A stretch of 64,000 bases of DNA from a bacterium (GTDB lineage: Bacteria; Planctomycetota; Planctomycetia; Planctomycetales; Planctomycetaceae): the NCBI GenBank assembly GCA_016125225.1, contig WGME01000026.1:39516-103515 (forward strand), given 5' to 3'. The notes under the pieces are model-generated. The model was not told the DNA's origin. It saw only the letters and a program-made list of their open reading frames with translations, and did no database searches. The position numbers and the translations under genes are program-made. The first letter of the stretch is position 1. The number at the start of each line of letters is the position of its first letter. This document shows, piece by piece, positions 9,160 to 19,288 of this stretch.

Positions 9160-10338
9160 ATGGTCGATGTGGTCGAATTGCTGGCGGATCTGGTCCGCTT
9201 GCCGAGTATCAATCCAATGGGTCGCCCCATTACCGGGCCGGAACTGTTTGAAGTCAGGGTCTCGAATTACCTCTGCGAGTATCTGCAGAAACTCGGCGTG
9301 CCTTGGGAGCGGGTCGAAATCGCTCCGGATCGCGCGAACGTGCTGGCCCGCTTTGAGGGAACGCCCGGGCAACCCACGATCGTGCTCGACGCCCATGAAG
9401 ATACCGTGCCGGTGGAAGGCATGGTCATTCCGCCGTATGAACCGACCATCAAAGACGGCCGGATGTATGGCCGCGGCAGTTGCGATGTCAAAGGGGGACT
9501 GGCGGCGATGCTGACCGCCTTCACGCGGCTGGTACAGAATCCGCCGAGTGTCCGGCCGACCGTCGTCTGCACGTTCACCTGTGATGAAGAATCGACCAGC
9601 ATCGGCATTAACCATCTGACCGATTCGTGGTCAGGGAAAGTGCCCGCCTACAAGTTATTGCCCAAAGCGCCCGATGTCGCCATCGTGGCGGAACCGACGT
9701 TGCTCGATGCCGTGGTGGCCCATCGTGGAGCGATTCGCTGGCAGATTTCGACGACCGGCCGGGCGTGTCACAGTTCCAAACCGCACGAAGGCATCAACGC
9801 GATTTACCGCATGGGGCAGGTGCTGGAACATCTCGCCGCCTATGCCGAGTGGTTGCCGAAGTCGCGGCCGGAACATCCGCTGTGTGGACCGTCGACCTTG
9901 AGCGTGGGGGTGATCGCCGGGGGCATCAGCGTGAATGTCGTCCCCGACCGCTGCACCATCGACATTGATCGCCGCGTGTTGCCGGGCGAAGACGGTTCCA
10001 AGGTCATTCCCGAAGTGAAGGCGTATCTCGCAGAACGGCTCGACTTCGAGGTGGAGCACAGCCTGCCAAACATCGCCAGCCCGGCTTTGGGCAATGAACT
10101 CAATGGCGACTGGGCCGCGAAGTTGCTGAAGACGGTCGAACCGATTATCGGCGAGAAGAAACAGATCGGCGTGGCCTACGGCACGCATGCATCGCGGTTC
10201 GCCCAGGCGGGCGTTCCGGCGGTGGTCTTCGGTCCGGGTGACATCGCCCAAGCCCACACGAAAGACGAATGGATCTGCCTGGAGTCGCTGCGCCAGGGAA
10301 TGGAATGTTACTATCGGTTCATCACGCAGACGTGGTGA
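9160..10338 (+). CDS. M20-family metallopeptidase/deacylase (ArgE/DapE-like)
   Basis: A 392-residue cytosolic dizinc amidohydrolase of the ArgE/DapE/carboxypeptidase G2 family. Metal and catalytic motifs are intact: VLDAHEDTVP (H79 and D81), YGRGSCDVKGG (bridging Asp ~112), TCDEESTS (catalytic and metal Glu pair), VAEPT, and a last His in AQAHTKDEW. A dimerisation lid domain (~175-285) separates the two catalytic halves. Exact substrate is unknown; acetylornithine or a dipeptide is plausible. AAGGA ends six bases before the ATG at 9160, which favours it over the ATG at 9154 and a far upstream GTG at 9034. A DJ-1/PfpI gene follows 109 bp downstream. Confidence 0.9.
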   Translation: MVDVVELLADLVRLPSINPMGRPITGPELFEVRVSNYLCEYLQKLGVPWERVEIAPDRANVLARFEGTPGQPTIVLDAHEDTVPVEGMVIPPYEPTIKDGRMYGRGSCDVKGGLAAMLTAFTRLVQNPPSVRPTVVCTFTCDEESTSIGINHLTDSWSGKVPAYKLLPKAPDVAIVAEPTLLDAVVAHRGAIRWQISTTGRACHSSKPHEGINAIYRMGQVLEHLAAYAEWLPKSRPEHPLCGPSTLSVGVIAGGISVNVVPDRCTIDIDRRVLPGEDGSKVIPEVKAYLAERLDFEVEHSLPNIASPALGNELNGDWAAKLLKTVEPIIGEKKQIGVAYGTHASRFAQAGVPAVVFGPGDIAQAHTKDEWICLESLRQGMECYYRFITQTW

Positions 10339-10409
10339 ATGAGCCGAGTGATGAGTGGCAAGTGCCTAGTGCGTAAAATGGAAGACCGGCCACGCGGCGG
10401 TGGCGGCTT

Positions 10410-10443
10410 TAACCCTGAACTCTCAACCCTAGACCCTCAATCT
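10410..10443. repeat. Short telomere-like degenerate repeat (AACCCT)
   Basis: Just before the DJ-1 gene the sequence carries several spaced near-copies of a CCCT unit (AACCCTGAACTCTC, AACCCTAGACCCTC). It is a simple degenerate repeat in the leader region and probably explains why the following gene lacks a clear Shine-Dalgarno. No function is evident. Confidence 0.35.
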
Positions 10444-10447
10444 TCCC

Positions 10448-11023
10448 ATGACTTACAAAGTTCTGATGCCGATCGGTGATGCCACCGAAGTGATGGACAC
10501 CCTGTACCCCTACTTCCGCTTGCCGGAAGATGGATTTGAAGTGGTGGTCGCCGGGCCGGAAGCGCGGAAGTATCACGGTGTGATGCACGAGATTCCGCCC
10601 GATGCCAGCATTCCGTGGGACATCACCCGCGAACAGCCGGCGTACCACATCCAGGCGACGGTGGCCTTCCGTGATGTGAACCCAGCGGACTATGTCGGCC
10701 TGTTTCTCTCAGGCGGCCGAGCCCCGGAATACATCCGCTATGACCAGCATCTGCTCAAACTGACGCAGCACTTCTTCAACGAGAAGAAGCCCATCTGCAG
10801 TGTCTGTCATGGTGTCGAAATCGCCGCGGCCGCCGGCTGCATTAGCGGTCGCACCCTGACGTCGGTTGCCAAGTGTGCGCTTGATATCACCTCGTTCGGC
10901 GGGAAGTATGTGAACGCGGCGGTGCATGTGGATGACAATCTCATCAGCGGCCGCACCTGGCACGATAACACACCGATGATGCGGGAGTTCGTCCGTGCAT
11001 TGAAAGAGTATGTCGCGCGCTAA
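10448..11023 (+). CDS. DJ-1/PfpI family protein
   Basis: A 191-residue flavodoxin-fold protein of the DJ-1/PfpI/GATase1-like superfamily; members include glyoxalases, deglycases, chaperones and proteases, so the activity is open. The nucleophile elbow is visible as CSVCHGVEIAAAAG, with Cys followed by His as in the PfpI group, preceded by the conserved GLFLSGGRAPEYIR strand-loop. Other conserved acids lie in the N-terminal strand (PIGDATEVMDT). No Shine-Dalgarno is obvious before the ATG; the upstream sequence is a CCCT-rich repeat. The gene is closed by a strong intrinsic terminator. Confidence 0.87.
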   Translation: MTYKVLMPIGDATEVMDTLYPYFRLPEDGFEVVVAGPEARKYHGVMHEIPPDASIPWDITREQPAYHIQATVAFRDVNPADYVGLFLSGGRAPEYIRYDQHLLKLTQHFFNEKKPICSVCHGVEIAAAAGCISGRTLTSVAKCALDITSFGGKYVNAAVHVDDNLISGRTWHDNTPMMREFVRALKEYVAR

Positions 11024-11044
11024 TCGATGTCATCATCAACGAAC

Positions 11045-11080
11045 GAGGCCCAGGGATCGCTATCCCTGGGCCTCTTTTTT
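11045..11080 (+). terminator. Intrinsic terminator after the DJ-1/PfpI gene
   Basis: A 13-bp perfect stem (11045-11057 with 11062-11074, core CCCAGGGAT/ATCCCTGGG) with a CGCT loop is followed directly by six Ts (11075-11080). It lies 21 bp after the stop codon. The stem is the same 30-nt design as the palindrome at 7398-7427, with one compensatory pair swap. Confidence 0.9.
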
Positions 11081-11099
11081 CATCAGTACAATTCACGCT

Positions 11100-12290
11100 T
11101 TACCAACTCGGTTTCTCCGGCGGTGGCGGCAGCTCTTCGTAGCCGCGTCGGTCGAGCTTGCGGATTTCGGCGACGGTCTCGGTGACATCGCCGTTCATGC
11201 TGAAGGGTGACGGAACTTCGCCGCCATCAAACTGGGTGTCGCTTGTCCGCGATGCCTGTGCTATGGCCAGCGTCTCCTTCGCGATCTGCGGGACAGCGGC
11301 GGCCATCATCTTCGGGAAGTGACCAATCGCCGCCGAACGCCAGTCGTCGCCGGTCTCCAACCGCATGGTCAAGACTTCGGCCTTCAATACCTGGGAAGCA
11401 AACTCTTCGATCGAACCGGCCCCCTGCGAGGCATCCCACGGTTTGGCGGCCATTTGTAGTCCATCACGCAAACTTTCGGCGACCGGCTGGGCTTTGTCGG
11501 ACCAGACGATTTCCGATTGCCCGGCAGATTGCACATGAATGATTCGTTGCGGCTTAAAACGGTACAGCACCTCCAGCACGGCCCGCGTTTCGGGTTCGCT
11601 CGCCGGTCCTGGACCGGACGATTCGCCGGGGCGATATCCCGCCGTGGGAAAGTTCTGATTGAGATTCACGCCATGATCATTGGCCAGTGACTTTACAGTC
11701 AAACCGTCGGGATTGGGATCACGCAGTAAGACAATTTGACGGCCCTGTAGCATTTCCGGTGCGTCGCCCAATTGCTGACTGAGGCTGTCGATCCATTTCA
11801 CCGCGATGCGGTCGTCGCCGTTCAGACCGCAGACAATCAGGGAGAGTTCCCCGGCATTGCCGTACTTGCGGATGTGAATCGGTTTGCCCTTCACACTGTA
11901 GCCGACGATTTCCCAGGGCGACGCCACAGGTTTGGTGGCTGGTGGCTTGGCAGCGATGGTTTCCGGTTCCCGCGGGACCGGGTTGGAAATAGTGAGGGTG
12001 GGAATGCGGCCAGAAGAGACCACACCGTCAGCGAGTCCCAGATCGATGACTTGCCAGACGGGTTCCGGGCCTCCGCTGGGAGGCGAATGGATCACCCGCT
12101 CTTCGTGATCGGATTCCACATGGATCACCGGCCTGGCCAGAGTGATCGCGGAAGACTCCGCTTGATCCGAAACAATCTCGGAGGGAGACACTTCGGTTGG
12201 TGGTTGTGAGAGTTCATTTTCGCGCTGGACCAGCGCGGCGGACACGGCGACAAACAACACCGTGGGCGCAATCCACAAAGACAGACGCAT
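11100..12290 (-). CDS. Exported M14 carboxypeptidase-like protein with altered zinc site
   Basis: A 396-residue protein with an N-terminal signal or anchor (MRLSLWIAPTVLFVAVSAALV), a low-complexity linker (~25-125) and a C-terminal M14/MpaA-like domain. Family landmarks are present: WEIVGYSVKGKPI, DPNPDG, GVNLNQNFPT and SEPETRAVLE. However, the first zinc motif that normally reads HG(D/E)E is GLNGDD here, so the His is Asn and the Glu is Asp. The third ligand His may survive in IIHVQSAG. The usual catalytic Glu region reads LTMRLETG. It may therefore be a non-catalytic binder of peptidoglycan peptides or a divergent enzyme. AAGGAGGG five bases before the ATG at 12290 fixes the start. Confidence 0.75.
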   Translation of the reverse strand: MRLSLWIAPTVLFVAVSAALVQRENELSQPPTEVSPSEIVSDQAESSAITLARPVIHVESDHEERVIHSPPSGGPEPVWQVIDLGLADGVVSSGRIPTLTISNPVPREPETIAAKPPATKPVASPWEIVGYSVKGKPIHIRKYGNAGELSLIVCGLNGDDRIAVKWIDSLSQQLGDAPEMLQGRQIVLLRDPNPDGLTVKSLANDHGVNLNQNFPTAGYRPGESSGPGPASEPETRAVLEVLYRFKPQRIIHVQSAGQSEIVWSDKAQPVAESLRDGLQMAAKPWDASQGAGSIEEFASQVLKAEVLTMRLETGDDWRSAAIGHFPKMMAAAVPQIAKETLAIAQASRTSDTQFDGGEVPSPFSMNGDVTETVAEIRKLDRRGYEELPPPPEKPSW

Positions 12291-12373
12291 GGATCCCTCC
12301 TTCATACGGCGTGGGGGAACGCCGGTGGAAAGAACGAAAGCCTGAAAGCGAGGCCGTGTCACCGAGGGGTGAC

Positions 12374-13057
12374 CTAATCTTCATCAATGCCCAGGCGATA
12401 CTTCAGTTGCTCGAACTGGCGGGCAAACTCTTCGCTGGAAGCATGTACGTGTTCCGCTTCCGTGATGAACTTCATGTCCTCGTTGCAATTGAGGCCGAAG
12501 TCATCCAGCGTGTCCTGGAAGTCGACCAGCTCCTGGCCGTACATCACCAGCAGCTTGTGTTCATCGAGCTGCACTTCGAGAGGAATCTGCGGGTTGAGCA
12601 CCGCGATTCCCGTGCAGCCATCATCAATCAACAGGTCTTCGAAGTCGTACAGAATGCTCTTGAGAACCGGCAGATCGATCTCTTCGCGATACAGATCCTG
12701 ATGTCCATGTCGCCGATCATGACTGGTTTCCAGCACAACATCGACGGTGTGACCTAGCGGTGCCAGCAGTTCCACGAAGGCATCCATCAGATGTTCGCGG
12801 CTGACGGCAGCCATGATCACCGGAACCCGAATGCCCGACTCTTTATCTTTATAATGATCGTGACGATAACCGGCTTGCGGAACCACCTGCAGATCATAAG
12901 ACGGCCGCACGGCATCGCTGAGCATAAAGCTCCCATACCGCGCAATCCGCAAATGCGTTTCCAGCTGTTCTTCGCTCAAATTGTCAAAGCTACTACGTCC
13001 GTGACGGGGTTTTCCATCGCGGTACGTGTTCTTGAAAAACTTCTTCAAGAACCCCAT
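12374..13057 (-). CDS. Conserved protein of unknown function
   Basis: A 227-residue soluble, strongly acidic protein (C-terminus FEQLKYRLGIDED) starting MGFLKKFFKNTYRDGK with a basic amphipathic N-terminus. No signal peptide, membrane span or catalytic motif is recognised. A central segment (LKSILYDFEDLLIDDGCTGIAVLN) looks like an alpha/beta domain. AAGAAGAG precedes the ATG at 13057 by about eight bases; the upstream open frame has no coding character. It is on the same strand as the M14-like gene, 83 bp upstream of it, and may be co-transcribed. Function unknown. Confidence 0.7.
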   Translation of the reverse strand: MGFLKKFFKNTYRDGKPRHGRSSFDNLSEEQLETHLRIARYGSFMLSDAVRPSYDLQVVPQAGYRHDHYKDKESGIRVPVIMAAVSREHLMDAFVELLAPLGHTVDVVLETSHDRRHGHQDLYREEIDLPVLKSILYDFEDLLIDDGCTGIAVLNPQIPLEVQLDEHKLLVMYGQELVDFQDTLDDFGLNCNEDMKFITEAEHVHASSEEFARQFEQLKYRLGIDED

Positions 13058-13528
13058 GGCAAGCACTCTTCTTTTGTGCCGTGACTTCGGTCTCTCGGGG
13101 GAACTCCCCGGGAGCAGCCCCAGCCGGATTGGCAGGCCGAACCGCGTCACTTTCACGATCCGACGGGCAAATCTAGCACGCGCCAGTGATGATGCGGCCA
13201 AGTCCTGAAAATCTTGCGGTGAATTTCGAGTTCGGGAGGCAGGAGTACCGTTCAGGTAAGGACCGCCGACTTCGTTGACTTTTCGGCGGTTGTTGCCGGC
13301 CGTCATCCCGCGTGTTGACCTTTGCACTCAACAGCCGGTTCCAGACAAGCCGCTGCCAGGCCATCGCGGCTCTCTGACAATGCAACCTGTTCAGAGGGGG
13401 AGGGGCTCGCGGAATTTTTGACGTAACCGGAGATTTCGTGTTACCGATTTTGTTTCCAATCGATTATTGTCAATGTCATCAGCCGTTCGGTTCTGAATGC
13501 GTTCAGCAAATTTGTTTCAGGTTTCGGC
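13058..13528. other. 471-bp divergent intergenic region
   Basis: No convincing gene is present. It separates the divergent genes at 13057 (minus) and 13529 (plus) and so must hold both promoters. A 7-bp inverted repeat (CCGCCGA at 13263-13269 with TCGGCGG at 13283-13289) and a GC-rich fold near 13095-13115 are visible. The last 110 bp before 13529 are AT-richer and include TTGACG near 13418, but no well-matched -10 box follows at the right distance. Confidence 0.4.
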
Positions 13529-15562
13529 ATGTCCCCTCGTTCGGAAGCCGCCGATCTGTCTCCACGCACCGGTGATATGGCAGCGATTGAACCGCTGCTG
13601 TTGCCGGACGCCAGCGATGCCGGTCTCGTCCGCCGCTTTCAATGGGGCCTCGCTGGCCTGGTGATGAGCCTGATCTTCCATCTCTGGTTGGTCAGCATGC
13701 TCGCCCACTGGATGATCGAAGAGCAGTGGGCGCTCTCGCCGGAACCGATTGAAACTCGCTTCCACAACGATGTGGCTTCGGAAGAAGAGGAAGTCACCAT
13801 CGTGAATTATGAACTGGCCAATCCCGATGATCGGGAACTCGATCAGCGCACCGCCATCAATGCGGTGAGCATCGGGCAGGCACAGTCGGAGCATATGAGT
13901 CAGAAGATGGCTCCGACGTCGCTTAGGGAACTCGATCCCACACGCACCCAGCGTCCGATGTACGATGTCGCGGAGGGTCGCAAATTCAGCGATCGATTGG
14001 TCGTCCCCGGCACCACGGGCGAATCGCTCATTCAGATGGATGCGGCGTTGGACCGCGTGACTTGGGAAATTGCCGGGCACCTGCAGGATCGCAAAGTGCT
14101 GGTGGTCTGGCTGCTCGATGCATCGGGGAGTCTCACAGATCAACGTCGCACGATTCAAAAGCGATTGAAACGCATCTACGGAGAACTCGACGCCCTGAAG
14201 AATGAGGGACAGTTCGCGTTTCAGGACCAACCCCTGCTGACGGGTGTGGTGGCCTTTGGTCAGGGCACGCAGTTTCTGACTCGTGAGCCCACCGAACAAT
14301 TCGAGGAAATTGAAACCGCATTCTCGGAATTGCAGAACGATGCCAGTGGCGTCGAAAATGTCTTTACAGCGGTTTCACAAGTGATGGACCGCTGGTCGCA
14401 TTACCGCATCGATCATGGCCGGCGCATTCTGCTGCTTACGGTGACCGACGAAGCGGGTGACGACCACGGCCGCCCGCTCGATCTGGCCATCGCCAAATGT
14501 CGCCGCTATGGCGCGTTGGCCTACGTCATTGGCCCCGCAGCCCCCTTCGGTCAACGCCGCGGCTATGTCCCCTACATTGCTCCGGAAGATAGCCAGACCT
14601 ATCAACTCCCCGTCGATCTGGGCCCCGAAAGTGTCGTCGTTGAAACCATCGATCTTCCCTTCTGGTACAACGGCCCCCAGTACCGCAATCTGTCATCGGG
14701 CTTTGGACCCTATGCACTCTCACGGCTGGTAAAGGAAACCGGGGGCGTGTACTTCATGACCAACATGACCACGATGGCCGGACTCGCGACCATTGGCTCA
14801 TACGACTCGCATATCATGAAAGCCTTTGAGCCCGACTACGGTTATGGCTCGCCGCAGGAGTTTCTGAATGACATGGCGAAGCACCCCATTCGCGCGGCGG
14901 TCTTTGCGACGGCTCAATACAGTCAGAACACAAATCTGAAAGCGGCGGGAACGCCACAGATGTCGTTCGTGCTCAACCCGCGCACCTTCCGGCAGACCTT
15001 TGCTGAAGCCCAGAAGTCAGCCGCGATCACGCAACTGGCGGTCGATACCATTCTGAATCAGATGCCCGGCAACGTGGACAAGCTCTACGATGCGGAACCG
15101 TCACTCCGCTGGCGGCTCGATTTCAGTTTGAACTATGGTCGGCTGCTGGCTCATAAAGTGCGAGCCCTCGAATACAACGCCTGCCTCGCAGAGTTGAAGG
15201 TCAAATATACCGAGGTAGATATCGCCAACTCCGTGAATCGCGTGATCCTGCGTCCTGATCGTGAAGTCGGTTTCGCGGGAGGCATGAAGCGTCTGGCCCG
15301 CACGGCTGAACAACATCTGCAACGGGTCGAGAAGGAAGCCCCGGGCACCCCCTGGGCGGTACTGGCGTCGCGTGAGTTGCAAGACGGCTTTGGCTTGCGG
15401 GTGATCGAGCAGTATGTGCCGCCTCCACCACCGCCGAAGCCGAACCCCAATCCGACGGCTCAGCCGAAACCCAAAGCTCGGCCCAAGTTCGAGCCTCCGG
15501 CGCCCGGTCCGCCACCGAAACCTCCGGTCGCCAAAGCCCCGCCGCAGTTGCCTAAGCTGTGA
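13529..15562 (+). CDS. Membrane-anchored von Willebrand factor A domain protein
   Basis: A 677-residue protein with one transmembrane helix (~41-62, GLVMSLIFHLWLVSMLAHWM), a VWA domain starting near residue 187 and a proline/lysine-rich C-terminal tail of about 45 residues (PPPPPPKPNPNPTAQPK..). The metal-ion-dependent adhesion site DxSxS is intact as D197-A-S-G-S, and a later TDEAGDD supplies the usual third-loop acid. VWA proteins act as metal-dependent protein-protein adaptors, often with a MoxR ATPase, which is not seen here. The proline tail suggests cell-wall spanning or partner docking. It precedes gyrA by 153 bp but gyrA has its own promoter. Partner and process are unknown. Confidence 0.85.
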   Translation: MSPRSEAADLSPRTGDMAAIEPLLLPDASDAGLVRRFQWGLAGLVMSLIFHLWLVSMLAHWMIEEQWALSPEPIETRFHNDVASEEEEVTIVNYELANPDDRELDQRTAINAVSIGQAQSEHMSQKMAPTSLRELDPTRTQRPMYDVAEGRKFSDRLVVPGTTGESLIQMDAALDRVTWEIAGHLQDRKVLVVWLLDASGSLTDQRRTIQKRLKRIYGELDALKNEGQFAFQDQPLLTGVVAFGQGTQFLTREPTEQFEEIETAFSELQNDASGVENVFTAVSQVMDRWSHYRIDHGRRILLLTVTDEAGDDHGRPLDLAIAKCRRYGALAYVIGPAAPFGQRRGYVPYIAPEDSQTYQLPVDLGPESVVVETIDLPFWYNGPQYRNLSSGFGPYALSRLVKETGGVYFMTNMTTMAGLATIGSYDSHIMKAFEPDYGYGSPQEFLNDMAKHPIRAAVFATAQYSQNTNLKAAGTPQMSFVLNPRTFRQTFAEAQKSAAITQLAVDTILNQMPGNVDKLYDAEPSLRWRLDFSLNYGRLLAHKVRALEYNACLAELKVKYTEVDIANSVNRVILRPDREVGFAGGMKRLARTAEQHLQRVEKEAPGTPWAVLASRELQDGFGLRVIEQYVPPPPPPKPNPNPTAQPKPKARPKFEPPAPGPPPKPPVAKAPPQLPKL

Positions 15563-15608
15563 TCATCAACGGCCGCAGTTGATAAGTCATTCCGGTTGTG
15601 TCACCTGA

Positions 15609-15637
15609 TTGTGATTTCTGCCGTTTTGAGGTAGAAT
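15609..15637 (+). promoter_or_regulatory. Sigma70-type promoter for gyrA
   Basis: A -35 box TTGTGA (15609-15614), a 17-bp spacer and a -10 box TAGAAT (15632-15637) lie about 80 bp before the gyrA start. Spacing is ideal and both hexamers are close to consensus. No experimental start site can be inferred. Confidence 0.5.
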
Positions 15638-15715
15638 TCGCACTTCCCAAGCGTGTGGAATTCATTTTCGCAAAGCGTTCCACTGCAATCGGTTATGGCA
15701 TGAGGAGGCCTCGCG

Positions 15716-18463
<2,748 letters not shown>

Positions 18464-18470
18464 CGAGATC

Positions 18471-18890
18471 ATGCCGACCGATCCGCGTGTCTACTTCGCT
18501 GCGGAACGAACCCTGCTGGCTTGGATTCGCACGGGGATTTCGATTCTTGGCGTAGGGTTTCTGGTCGCCAAGTTCGGCCTGTTTTTGCGACTGATGGGCT
18601 ATCGGGGGTGGATGATCGGCCAGCAGCATGTCTCGATGCTGTTAGGTGTGGCCTTCGCGCTCATTGGCAGCGGTTCCATAGCTTGGGCCGCCTGCCAGCA
18701 CCATCGGTTTGCGAGCACGTTGCCCCCCGAAGAACGCCCGCGTGTTTATTCGGTCCGGTCGAGCATCGTGATCGCCTCCCTGCTGGCTATCATGGGGATT
18801 CTGCTGTCGGGGTACCTGGCGGTCAGTTCGCAAATTACACCGCCAGCGGCTAAGACCGATGGAGCGGCAACCGCGGGTAATTTGCCGTAA
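18471..18890 (+). CDS. DUF202 (YidH-type) inner-membrane protein
   Basis: A 139-residue protein with three hydrophobic helices (~22-43, ~52-74 and ~97-118). The N-terminal signature YFAAERTLLAWIRTGISILGVGFLVAKFG is diagnostic of the DUF202 membrane family, whose role is not established. It begins seven bases after the gyrA stop, so it is probably co-transcribed with gyrA. A TfoX-C-like gene follows 24 bp after its stop. Confidence 0.88.
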   Translation: MPTDPRVYFAAERTLLAWIRTGISILGVGFLVAKFGLFLRLMGYRGWMIGQQHVSMLLGVAFALIGSGSIAWAACQHHRFASTLPPEERPRVYSVRSSIVIASLLAIMGILLSGYLAVSSQITPPAAKTDGAATAGNLP

Positions 18891-18914
18891 ACCGTCCTCC
18901 GGGGGATACGGGCG

Positions 18915-19190
18915 ATGCTGCGAAACCTGGGGCCCAAGTCTTGCCAGATGCTTGCCGCAGCCGGAATCACCAGTCGTGACCAGTTGCAATCTCTCGGACC
19001 TGTGTTGGCATACGTGGCGGTCTTGAAAGTTTGGCCTGCGGCTTCTTTAAACTTGCTGTGGGCTTTGGCGGCGGGCCTGGATGATCGCGACTGGCGCGAA
19101 TTGACCGCTGCGGAAAAAGTCGACTTGCGGCAGCAATTGCAGGCGATCCACCCGGACCATTCGCCCCTTCCTCGTGACTTCTCCCGGTGA
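18915..19190 (+). CDS. Stand-alone TfoX/Sxy C-terminal domain protein
   Basis: A 91-residue protein matching the C-terminal domain of TfoX/Sxy: MLRNLGPKSCQMLAAAGITSRDQLQSLG at the N-terminus, which carries the helix-hairpin-helix-like pattern, and SLNLLWALAAGLDDRDWRELT later. In gammaproteobacteria TfoX activates competence with CRP; stand-alone C-terminal domains are common in other phyla and their function is unknown. The gene sits in a likely gyrA-DUF202-tfoX run with short spacings. The N-terminal TfoX domain is absent, not truncated by a frameshift, since the ATG begins cleanly at the domain border. Confidence 0.82.
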   Translation: MLRNLGPKSCQMLAAAGITSRDQLQSLGPVLAYVAVLKVWPAASLNLLWALAAGLDDRDWRELTAAEKVDLRQQLQAIHPDHSPLPRDFSR

Positions 19191-19288
19191 ATTCTGGTAA
19201 ACTTGGAGGAGAGCGGCGGTTCCGCCGCGTTTCCTTTTCCGGGATTCACCGCCTCCGCCAACGCAACCGATCGGGATCTGAGGACGTC

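Noticed and set aside
13418..13470. Promoter with TTGACG before the VWA-domain gene
   Set aside because: No acceptable -10 box lies at 16-18 bp; the match would be only half a promoter.
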